Assembly: GCA_934045905.1 (NCBI GenBank)
Contig: OW203769.1
Coordinates: 18,631,705-18,695,704, forward strand
DNA from: Leuctra nigra
Taxonomy: Eukaryota; Arthropoda; Insecta; Plecoptera; Leuctridae
Reading direction: 5' to 3'
Length of the DNA stretch: 64,000 bases
The translations under genes and the position numbers were made by a program. Position 1 is the stretch's first letter. Each line of letters begins with the position of its first letter. This document shows, piece after piece, positions 1-9,900 of this stretch. The notes under the pieces were generated by a model. The model had not been told where the DNA came from. It was given only the letters and a program-made list of their open reading frames with translations, and did no database searches.

Positions 1-67
1 ACATATATTAATCTTTGAATGAGCAACAGAAACGATAACTAAATACGTACTAATTTGTTCTTTCCAG

Positions 68-613
68 ATGGACAATCATTCCTTCACAATAGACATAGAC
101 GACGAGAATGCAGAACCTCCTTCCAAACCACCTCGATCTTACCAATCAAACTGGACCAAACCCACCCCTCCCAGTCCATCCAGCTCATCCCTGAACCCCT
201 CCTCGGAGTCCTCCACCCTCCCAGTTCACAAGTCCCACTCCCGTAGACCCTCGCACAGATTCACGAGTCAACCCCGGGTCTCCACGGGCCGCTCTCCATA
301 TCCCACGGCCAGGAGGATGTCTCAGACTGATCGTCCAGAGCGACGAGCAACCGAGTCACGGCGACATGGAAGTCTTCCGGACAGTGTTGCCATGTCGACA
401 GGATCAAGGTCGAATAGTAATCCGAGGATGATGTCGACACTCTCTCGACCTCTTCCGGACAGTGTTGCCATGTCGACAGGATCAAGGTCGAATAGTAATC
501 CGAGGCTGATGTCCACACTCTCTCGACCCTGGCCAGAGCCGTTTCACAACGACGATGCGCAGATGTTCACGCTGTTCTTGAAGGCTGAGGAGGAGAAGAG
601 GAAAGAAAAGAAG
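68..613 (+). CDS. Orai: Orai copy 1, exon 1 (N-terminal tail)
   Basis: The exon lies between acceptor TTCTTTCCAG and donor GTGAGT at 614. It has 182 codons in phase 0. It contains a 78-bp in-frame direct repeat (about 373-450 and 451-528), an expansion absent from copy 2. Confidence 0.85.
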
Positions 614-2333
614 GTGAGTAGGATGTAATATTACGTCGTGGTGCTGTACAAAACTTAGGAAATTTAGGACTTAAAAACTCAACCAAACTCTTTGAGTCCA
701 ATGACTCCTTAGCCGTAGTCCCTTGTGTCATGTATAAAGAAATTGCAGTGGTTTTTAATGATGCCATGCATCCCTAGCCATCTGAAAGTGTGACTCTGTT
801 GAGTAACTTAGGAAGTTTCAAGTAGGCTTACAAAAAATTTACACTATAATGTTTGATAATTATGGAAATTTAGTGAATCTCTCACTTAGGGATGGTGTTT
901 CAGAAGTAACCTGCGAAATAAAAACGCGCGCTCCGACTGGAAATCGAACCCAGATCCTTCGGGTTACCGGCCCTATGCTTTAACCATTAAGCTACCGGGG
1001 CGCATTCTTAATCAGCAGGTTGGGTTGCCATACAACTTTTGCGAAGCCGAGTATCTGACTCGAAGGATCTGGGTTCGATTCCCAGTCGGTAAAGAATGCA
1101 GAACTAAAGGTGTTCTATTTTATTTTTGATTGTTGCAGAAACAGCCCGACGAGCGACAAGACCTGTCATGGCGGCGACTTCACATGAGCAGGGCGAAGTT
1201 AAGGTCCACGGCGACGACCTCGGAGCTCCTGGCGGGGTTTGCAATGGCGAGTTTAACGATAATTTAATATTTATTGGGCATTGAATGTTGTCTTGCCAAT
1301 TACATAATAAAACGAGCAGGGCGAGCGACTCCACTTGAAACTTATGGCTCAAATAAATATATTTTTTTATCTGTGATTTTCGCATTAAACTTCAAACAAA
1401 GTCACGGAGCAAGTTAATTTTTTCACAAAACATTCATAACTGTCCAGTGCAGAGTGCTAATGATTTCCAGCAAAACAGGTTTATAAGTTTCAACGGAAAC
1501 TTGATTTGTAGTTTGTACTTAGCTTGGCAATGGGGATGAAAGAAATGAAACTGGAATCTTTTTACCGTTCATCACCAAATTTTGCATGGTCATTGGGACC
1601 AGCATTATAAGTGTTTTTTTTGACAAATCTGTAATGAACTTCAAGAGTTAATTGACATTTTACTGACATTTTTATGCTTGATTTGAAATATATGTCAAAA
1701 TGTTCCTATTAGTACTTTTTAGATAGTTAGATTATTTTCAAAGGGTCAAGGTATGTAGAAGAACAGATTTCACAGTAATTCGAAGGCTCGCTTATCAACG
1801 CGGTACACCGAGCGTTTTACTAACTTTGTCTACTTTAGATTGCTATGGTCGAGCTCCAGATCAACAACCCCACCGAGGTCCCCGAGTGGCTGTTCGTCGT
1901 CTTCTCCGTGTGCACGACGGTCCTCGTCGCCGTCCACGTGTTCGCCCTCATGATCAGCACCTACCTGATCCCGAGCGTGGACGCCGTCAGCAAGATGAAC
2001 GAGCGCGGCCTCGTCGACGTGTCCCCCCACGAGCGCATGTGGAAGTTCATCGAGTTGGCGTGGGCGGCGTCGACAGTCGTCGGACTCTTCCTGTTCCTCG
2101 TCGAGATCGTCGTCATCTGCTGGGTCAAGTTCTGGGACTTCTCCTTCCTCGCCGCCTGGGCTTCCACGGCCGTCGTGGTCCCCGTGCTGGTCATGTTCGT
2201 CGGGTTCGTCGTCTACTTCAGCAACATAATGCGCGTGACGGAATCGTTTCATCTGACGGCGAAGTTGAAGGAGTTGGACGAGATGCAGATGAAGTTGGAC
2301 CAGGTGTCGAGCTACGGGTCCAGTTCGGCGTGA
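68..2333 (+). CDS. Orai: Orai store-operated calcium channel subunit, copy 1 (spliced, 3 exons)
   Basis: Exons 68-613, 1139-1246 and 1839-2333 join in phase 0 to 382 residues. The product is the pore subunit of calcium-release-activated channels, opened at the plasma membrane by STIM. Residues 1-182 are a Ser/Pro-rich cytosolic tail with a 26-residue segment (LPDSVAMSTGSRSN...) repeated twice. Exon 2 carries the family signature LSWRRLHMSRAKLR leading into TM1. Exon 3 holds AMVELQ with the pore glutamate (about residue 223, equivalent to human E106), TM2 (CTTVLVAVHVFALMIS), TM3 with the conserved glutamate in FLVEIVVICWVKF, TM4, and a C-terminal heptad-like tail. Exon 1 starts with ATG directly after a splice acceptor ending at 67, so a 5' untranslated exon probably lies left of the window. 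Exon 3 is strongly GC-rich compared with its surroundings. Confidence 0.93.
930..1001 (-). other. tRNA-Thr-like cloverleaf, probably tRNA pseudogene or SINE head
   Basis: On the minus strand a 72-base cloverleaf can be drawn: acceptor GCCCCGG/TCGGAGC with one mismatch, D arm GCTT/AAGC, T arm with GGTTCGATT, and anticodon position GGT. The base before the anticodon is C instead of the invariant U, and the acceptor and anticodon stems carry mismatches. It sits in Orai intron 1, and part of its 3' half is repeated at about 1059-1090. I favour a tRNA-derived repeat over a working tRNA gene. Confidence 0.45.
1139..1246 (+). CDS. Orai: Orai copy 1, exon 2 (LSWRRLHMSRAK motif)
   Basis: The acceptor TGATTGTTGCAG ends at 1138. 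No GT donor keeps the frame with exon 3. A GC donor (GCGAGT at 1247) does, and it gives GFAM joined to IAMVELQ, the same spacing as GFAMVAMVEVQ in other Orai proteins. The exon is 36 codons. Confidence 0.8.
1310..1822. repeat. Dispersed GAGCGAGC/GCGTTTTCCTA repeat, fragment in Orai intron 2
   Basis: The stretch opens with a GGGCGAGCGACTCCACTTG-type end (compare 51433) and closes with CTCGCTTATCAACGCGGT..GAGCGTTTTACTAAC, a form of the terminus seen at 21722, 30056, 33467, 45500 and 60681. The closing end stops about 16 bases before the exon 3 acceptor. Confidence 0.55.
1839..2333 (+). CDS. Orai: Orai copy 1, exon 3 (TM1 end to C terminus)
   Basis: The acceptor CTACTTTAG ends at 1838, and a branch-point-like ACTAAC lies 15-20 bases before it. 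There are 164 codons and a TGA stop. The central 310 bp are almost identical to exon 3 of copy 2. Confidence 0.93.
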   Translation: MAMVELQINNPTEVPEWLFVVFSVCTTVLVAVHVFALMISTYLIPSVDAVSKMNERGLVDVSPHERMWKFIELAWAASTVVGLFLFLVEIVVICWVKFWDFSFLAAWASTAVVVPVLVMFVGFVVYFSNIMRVTESFHLTAKLKELDEMQMKLDQVSSYGSSSA

Positions 2334-2366
2334 CGTGTGGGATGTTCACAGCCTTCTCGACACTAA

Positions 2367-2824
2367 TGTCGTTTTCGGCTGGCCGCACTGGGGTTGCACT
2401 GAGTTCTTGATCGTGACGTCATGTCTTAACCTGGTTTTGCCCTAGTGCTGCCTAGTGCTGCCCCCAGTGCGGTCTCAGCCGAATACGAATGGTATGTTTT
2501 GATTTTGTGTTTTGACACTGACAGCTATTTTCAAATGGCAACCGAAGAAATTGAGCTCCCGAGTGTTTTGAAGGAAAACCTCCAGCAACAACATCAATTT
2601 TGTTTTTCGTGCCGCCATTTTGTCGGAGTGCGGCGGAGTGGAGGGGGCAACTCTACCTAATATTTCCGAGCAAGAAATAGTGCACTGAGTGCGCACCCAG
2701 TGTGCACCACTTCCCAGTCGAATACGAAAACATTGCCTCAGAGCAACTCGCACTGCCAGTCGAACACGCCACTTGCACTCAGTGCAGCTCAGTGCAACCC
2801 CAGTGCGGCCAGCCGAAAACGACA
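2367..2824. mobile_element. PIF/Harbinger-type MITE
   Basis: About 35-bp terminal inverted repeats starting TGTCGTTTTCGGCTGGCC are flanked by TAA on both sides (2364-2366 and 2825-2827). A 3-bp TWA target duplication is the hallmark of PIF/Harbinger insertions. At 458 bp with no long frame, it is non-autonomous. It begins 31 bp after the Orai stop codon and could lie in the 3' UTR. Confidence 0.75.
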
Positions 2825-2828
2825 TAAG

Positions 2829-2985
2829 TATGTTCGTCGGGGTGTCCAATCACACCGGAAGTCGTCACGGAACAGTTTACTTATACCTATCCGTCGAGTT
2901 TTGATTCGTAATTCATGCACCTAACATATTCAGTGACGTACTTCCGCCCGCTCCAAGCAGGTTTGAACACCCCGACGGACAAACC
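2829..2985. mobile_element. Short inverted-repeat element
   Basis: GTTCGTCGGGGTGTCCAA at the left is mirrored by TTGAACACCCCGACGGAC at the right, with CCGGAAGT and ACTTCCG also mirrored inside. It is about 155 bp. The target duplication is not clear. Confidence 0.5.
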
Positions 2986-5900
2986 TATACGCACCGAGTG
3001 TTCACACCCCCAGCGCCACTAGCGAGAGAAATCGGCAAAACTGTGCGGCGAAGAATCAGCAATTTTATAATCTCTCATTGGCCGTGGCCATAGCAACCCA
3101 TAAAAATCCACAGAGAACTCAAAATAGCTCAGAATTGGTAAAAGAGAGGAGTAAACTAATAATTTTATCAGATTCAGTGGAGCTGTTTACACTTCATACA
3201 TTTTGCACAGCGAAATATCCTGTGGCGTATTATTGTAAGAATGCATACAATTAGTAATGTTTACTAACTGCTGCAACTAAGGGTATGAGGTTCACGCCAA
3301 GAGTTGCTAATTTTTGCCACCCATCGCGATGTCTCTCATTTCCAGAAACAAAAGAGAGTCTACACTCGGTGCCTATAGTCACTTCTTTCTCTGAAGTGAC
3401 TGTCGAGAAGGCTGTGATCAAGTTATGTCGAGGAGAAGGGAACGTAGGAAGCTGTGACTATTGTGTTCAGAGACCGCTAGATCTGATGAAACTGCCATAG
3501 ACCTTAGATGCAAAATCACCTATGTGCACCCATTTTGTACTTTTTAACACTAACATATTGTTGCAAAATCTTGTGTTGATCAGACAAAAGACATGCATTT
3601 CAGTTTAAATCACTTTCTTTAAAACGTTATGAAAATATGGATAACCATGACAATCACATATTATCTTGAACCATTAAATTGATGTTCGTGATATATGTTC
3701 GTCATTCGTTGTTCTTTCGAAAATGTTGAAGGAAAAATTAAGTTAATATTATTGACTTGCTCGAGAACTATTTTTCGTGCCTCCTGAAAAATTAAGAAAA
3801 GTGCACACACGTGGTTATGCAGTTATCGATATATTGCTTGTTAGGGAAGTATTACTGCGCAGCACTCAACGCGCAGGTGAACTACTCTAGGTGTTACACA
3901 GTAGTTAGCAATGAAGTTGTAGACGACGGCCGTCTAATATTTATTTTAAAATCGTTTTCTTTCAATTGATACAGATCTATAAATCTATTAAAGCAATTAT
4001 TAAAGGTGAACATATTACCAAACAATCAACTTTCCTCGACCGTTCAAATTCCACTGCATTGAAATGCACAAGGTATGCATTATTTTGTTGTATTTTTCTA
4101 TCCTCACACGAACAATATAAAGTGTTGCAGATGTAAGATAACAAGTAAGAAACAACAACTAGTCGAGAACAGTTTGCAAATCTGGAACATGACTGACAAA
4201 CGGCACTGTGTAACCTCCAACAGTTGAAAGTGCTGCAATCTGTTATCTCTTGCGCTGACAATGTGCGTTGTCTCGCACATTGGACTAGTTGCGCCACCCG
4301 ATATTACGCATGTTATTTATTTGTTAAAGTAGCTAAGATACGACGTTTGATAATTACCTGCTTATACTTCGTAATTATGACGTCACGACATCTTAAACCG
4401 AAATGCATTGGATCACGTGAAACATTTGAGTGTCAGCTGATGGAGTTGATGGTAGAATTAATACCAAACTAAGTATCCAAATCCCGACATTAAATTAATA
4501 ATTATAAAATTAATGTATCTCGTAACATGAAAAGTATTCGGTCGAACTGGGGCTCGAACCCAAGTATTTTAATGTCCTGGAGTTCTCGCTCGGCATGTGC
4601 GAGTTCCAGGGTTCGTGCCCCGGTTCGATCGGATTTCTTCACCAAAAATGTTTCCTCTATAAGTTAATTTAAATGACAAAATTCTGATTTAATTATTACC
4701 TATAATAATGACAATTTGTAATTACATTCTCATAATTGTAAAATTATGTCGTAAATTGCATTTTATTGTAATATCAATTGATTATTTTATTATCCTAGAT
4801 ACTATATCCTACATCCTATAATCCATTACGCATCTTGTTGTCCTGCATCATAATATTAAGTTTCCCATCAACTTGATGCATTTATTTTCTACTGGAAGTA
4901 AATTACTTTCATTTGAGTTGAATGCGTATGAACTAGTACTTACTTAAGTTATTATAGTACTTCCTTTACATGCACGTTGTCACCTGTGTGTGTAGGTTGT
5001 ACAACAATAATACAAGCGCGCGCAACAAAGTGGATGTTTGCCATGCGGTTTCAGACTCCATGTATTTCAATGAGTTTATAGAAATCGAGGCGAACAAAAT
5101 GAAACGGAACATGAAATACGTTCAAATTGTCTTACAAATCTCATTGTCTTAGATACAATATCTACGTGTCTGAAACAAATCGTTTCATACTTTTTGTGCA
5201 ACACTTTTTACGTACTATAACAATGCAGCTTGAACTTACCTAAGAAACATTACAAGATGATTGGATTACCAAATGTCTACAGCAATTTTAAGATATTAAT
5301 ATGAACATTCCGACATTGAACGTTTCTAAACAAATAATATCAGCTAACAGCTGCCTCCATCAAGTAGAAGACAAATATTTGTTACAAAAATCAAAATAAT
5401 AATAATATGACAACACTTGGCAGTGGAATTGGAAGGATTTCAGGTTAGTTTCAAAGTCTCGTCATAACATTGCAATATTTATTACATAAGAAATCACTCA
5501 TAAATTACTGCTGTACTAATCAACAATATATATCCGTAACTCTGCACTAAACAAATAAACAAATACTAAACAAACTAATACGCGGCTCCAATAGTAAGCA
5601 CTTTGTAAACAACAAACATAGTTCCAGACCTTCAAAGTGCTTGTCAGTATCCCCAACCGCTGCCCCAACGCAGTTTCTACCTTGAGGTTCGGTCTGCTTT
5701 GAAACGAAAACGTAATCACAGCCATGTGCTATGTTCTGCACGTTATTTTCGCTATCACATGCCCGAGGTATGTTGCAGGGGCGTTTAGTTCCATCGACGA
5801 CACTACGAAGTTCAATCATGTGGAAGTAGTGGACGAAATCCGGTGAAGTCGAGAAATAGTTCTCGCGTGACAATCTTCTCATCGCACCCGAGAAGGACGT

Positions 5901-6438
5901 GGATATCATTGATTCAATGTCGATCGACGGTGAATAAAATTGATTGAGCGTGGCTTCACAACGGTTATCTTATGACTTTTTCTCTGTGTCTGTTTATTTG
6001 TTGCCAGCAGTGCCCAGTTCAAACCATTTAACAAATCCATATGAAATTTTGCAAACATGCTGTGTAGTTTTTGAACAATAATGTTTTTATTTTAATTTAA
6101 AACTTGAACAGTTTGACCAAACAGCTTAAAAGTTTGCATGCGCACAAAGTCAACATTTTAGGTGTTTTTCTTAATTTTCAGACTAATATATTGTTAACTT
6201 CCAAAGTTATGGACATTTTACGGATATATAATGCGTGTATGCATGGAAATAAATGTAAAGAGTTTCGAAGGAAATATCAGATATTTTATCACTGCTTCTT
6301 TGATTCATTTCGTTTCGGCTTTTTCCAAGGTCTGCAGAGAAAAACAAACACATATCAATTCGCATGCAATACGAAGGCTCGCTCATCAACGCGAGTATGA
6401 TAGCACCAATGGTCGAGGTATTAGTCATGTTCCTCCTA
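2986..6438. other. Intergenic spacer between the two Orai genes
   Basis: This is AT-rich sequence with no gene that I can support. It holds a tRNA-promoter-like inverted repeat at about 4538-4640 (arms with GGTTCGA-type B-box sequence) and a 120-codon minus-strand frame at 5547-5909 described separately. A repeat terminus (CGAAGGCTCGCTCATCAACGCG) at about 6371-6392 lies just past the stop codon of Orai copy 2. Confidence 0.5.
5547..5909 (-). CDS. Unrecognised open frame
   Basis: This is a 120-codon frame of slightly higher GC than its surroundings, with a Cys-containing middle part (RPCNIPRACDSE). I recognise no family, see no clear splice sites and cannot exclude chance. It is listed only because it is the longest unexplained frame between the two Orai genes. 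Confidence 0.15.
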   Translation of the reverse strand: MISTSFSGAMRRLSRENYFSTSPDFVHYFHMIELRSVVDGTKRPCNIPRACDSENNVQNIAHGCDYVFVSKQTEPQGRNCVGAAVGDTDKHFEGLELCLLFTKCLLLEPRISLFSICLFV

Positions 6439-6927
6439 TCAAGCTGCATGAAAGCTGGCTGCGAGATCGAGCTTCTGCTTCATCTCCTCCAGCTGTTCAA
6501 TCTGCAGCGTGACGCGGTTCACTCGATTGACTCTGACAGTGTTCGAGAAGAACGCGACGAAGCCGACGAACAGGACCAGCACGGGGACCACGACGACGGT
6601 GGAGGCCCAGGCGGCGAGGAAGGAGAAGTCCCAGAACTTGACCCAGCAGATGACGACGATCTCGACGAGGAACAGGAAGAGTCCGACGACTGTCGACGCC
6701 GCCCACGCCAACTCGATGAACTTCCACATGCGCTCGTGGGGGGACTCGTCGACGAGGCCGCGCTCGTTCATCTTGCTGACGGCGTCCACGCTCGGGATCA
6801 GGTAGGTGCTGATCATGAGGGCGAACACGTGGACGGCGACGAGGACCGTCGTGCACACGGAGAAGACGACGAACAGCCACTCGGGGACCTCGGTGGGGTC
6901 GTTGATCTGGAGCTCCACCAGGGCGAT
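6439..6927 (-). CDS. Orai: Orai copy 2, exon 3 (TM1 end to C terminus)
   Basis: The acceptor GATGATTCAG lies just above 6927. There are 162 codons and a TGA stop. From 6915 down to 6606 I count two base differences from copy 1, both changing amino acids (N/D and V/E). The C-terminal 35 residues are unrelated in detail. Confidence 0.93.
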   Translation of the reverse strand: MALVELQINDPTEVPEWLFVVFSVCTTVLVAVHVFALMISTYLIPSVDAVSKMNERGLVDESPHERMWKFIELAWAASTVVGLFLFLVEIVVICWVKFWDFSFLAAWASTVVVVPVLVLFVGFVAFFSNTVRVNRVNRVTLQIEQLEEMKQKLDLAASFHAA

Positions 6928-9900
6928 CTGAATCATCAGATGTTATTCAAATAACACTGCCAATTTGAACTCGAAGGTAAACATTGTGATAATTTTCCTA
7001 GATATTGCTGCACATTCAAATTATGAAATACGGGAAAAATAATTATTTAGTTCATCTTAACAATATAAATTAAAGACAATATTTGTTCGCAAACTCGTGG
7101 AAAGTCTAAACATTTAGAAAAATTTCAAGTTTCCCACTAGTTTGGACAAAAATATTGTACCTATTGATATTTTTTTGACTGGGGCTTAACGTCGCACTGT
7201 TCTGCAGCGAGGCTAATGGCGACGGATTAACGGAATTGGTGAGGGATTAATGATTGGGAGATGATGGTGAAGAGAAGTTAAGGATAGAAGGTGGGAAGGA
7301 GGCGGTCGTGGCCTATTATAGTAGAGTATCTTCCCAGCATTTTCCTGTCGACTGAGGGAATGCCACGAAAAAAACTGTCAGGCAGGACGGCCGCGGGAAT
7401 CGAACCCGGGCCTCCGGAATACAAGTTCAGAGCGTTACCTCTCAGCCATCTGTTCCGTTGGTGTTTATATTGCTAACGTCGACTATTAAATTGCTAATAT
7501 TTTTCGCATATTTCATCATTTTAATGGTTTGTTAAAGGCTTACTATCGGGCTACAGTTTCCTTTACGGTTTTTGGGCGTCGAATAATAATTACATCGGTA
7601 TTTATATAATTATTATAGTTTAATTTCACAAGGACATTACATCTTATCAAACTTCCATTTCAAGACAACTTCCAACAATTAACTTTTCTCTCTTCTTTTG
7701 TTCTTTAAAATTACTACAGCTTGCAAACCTAACAAACACATGAACTACTTTATCGACATACAGTCTGGCCAACATTAATAGCTAACACTCGGCCAACCTG
7801 AAATTGATCGACCTCGATCAAGAAAACATGTCCAGTTTTACAAATTATGAAGTTAAACACAATAAAATAATCAAATTAATCAATAACATAATCTTTCAAA
7901 TAATCTGGCTGTCTACGAACGCGCTTTTCATTTACTGGATTAGTTTCTACGTCGTCTTCTTCTTCACTTTCATTTTCTTCCTCCATACATTCATTCTTCC
8001 AAGGCTTCAACTGAGAAACATGTGCAGTTGAACTATAAAAATAGCCTGTTTTTCCTTCTTCCAAATCCGCAACTTTGTATGTATCTCCCGGCAATACTGC
8101 TGTTATCACTAGGGGTCCGCGATACTTTGCTTGCGTTTTTGTCGGTTGTCCTGTTGCTGTTGGGGCTTTCTTCATAAATACAATTTCTCCCGGTACGTAC
8201 TTGATTCCTACGAAATGTCGCTTGTCATAACGATCCTTCATGTCACCTTGCATTTCAATAATTCTTGCTCGGGCTGACGTTTGTAGTTCAGCGGAACTTT
8301 GCCAGGTGTCGTACTGATCATCAGTCGTCAGGGTCCTCAGAAGCCCATCATGAAATATCGGCGAATAACCATGCAGGAGTTCAAAGGGACTCTTACCGGT
8401 GGTTTTGTTGGCGGCGGTGTTCACGTCTCTCTCGATTCTCTTGATGCTTTTGTCCCAATCTCGTTGAGCATGATCCTCAATCGCGATGGAGATCAGTGGT
8501 ATTAGAGTACGATTAACACGCTCTACCTGACCATTTCCGTGTGGATGTCTCGGCGAATTTAGAGTGTGATGAATCCCATTGTGCTCACAAAAATCTGTGA
8601 ATTTCTGAGCAGTGAAACATGATCCTCGATCTGTTATTACTCTGGTCGGGTAACCTTTGTCCATGACAAATTCTTCCATTGAACGTAAAACATTCTTCAC
8701 TGAAGTGTCTCTCAGTGGATATAGCTTGACAAATTTTGTTAAATTGTCAGTTAATACAAGAAGTTCTTGGTTTCCTTTTGAGCTTTTGATAAAGGGGCCT
8801 AAATGGTCCAAATGGATTGTAGCAAATGGTCGCTTACCAGGTGGAATCGGATGCAGAAGTCCTGGTGTCTTACCTCCTCTACTCTTGTACAGTATGCACT
8901 CCGCGCACATGTGGATGTGTTGTCGGATGTATCTGCGGATGTAGGCAAACCAGTACAGCTCAGTGATTCTTGCGACTACTCGATCTACTGAAAAATGTCC
9001 AGAAAGGTCATGAAATTTAACAGCAAGACTTTTTCTCATCGATTTAGGCATGACGTAAAGATATCGAGTTGTTCCATCTTTGTTCGTTACGATTCTGTAC
9101 AGTCGGTCATTCTGTAGTTTGAAGTGCTTCACGCGATCTTGTTCTTGTGATGTTCGTTCTTCATCTTCTTTCTTCAAGATTCTTATCAATTCTTGCAGAT
9201 CGGCGTCTCCATGCTGAATCATAAGGACGTGGTCTTCTGTGTTCAGTGTCAAGAACACATCGAATCGTGATTCAATAATGTTCTCCATTGTGTCGGTTGC
9301 TTCTTCGGACGGAGCGCGACTCAATGCGTCGACGTGATTCATTTTAATACCAGGGCGATGACGAATCTCTCGAATATTAAACTCTTGGATCAGATTGTAC
9401 CAACGTGCAATTTGCGGGTTCAGGGTCTTGTGAGTATTCATGTAGACAAGTGATTGACAATCCGTTATGATTGTGAACTCGAGGGGCAACAGAAATTGAC
9501 GCAGTCTATCCAATGTCCAGACTATTGCCATGAGTTCTAGTTTTGACGAATGATAGTTGTGTTCTACAGACGTTGTCTTCTTCGAGACACAATACACTAG
9601 ATGCAGTTTTCCATCAGTGCCTTCTTGAAGTAGCATCCCTCCCAAGCCATCTGCTGAAGCGTCGGTGTGAACTTCCGTTCGGGCTGCAGGGTTGTACAAC
9701 ATCAGAGTCGGTTTCGATACTAATGCGCTTTTTAGATCATCGAATGCTTGGTCTTGTTCAGTATTCCATACAAAAGCTTCACTTTTCCGAGTTAGTCTTG
9801 ATAACGGTTCGGCTATTCGTGCGTAATGCGGAATAAAACGACGAAAGAAACCTGTCAAACCTAACCAACGCCGTATCTCGTGAACGTTCTTCGGCTTTGG

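Noticed and set aside
930..1001. Functional tRNA-Thr gene
   Set aside because: It lacks U before the anticodon, has mismatched stems and sits next to a second partial copy, so a tRNA-derived repeat is more likely.
1826..2410. Plus-strand 194-codon and minus-strand 140-codon frames over Orai exon 3, and equivalents at 6364-6954
   Set aside because: These are shadows of the GC-rich Orai exon. They are Arg/Asp-rich with no family features.
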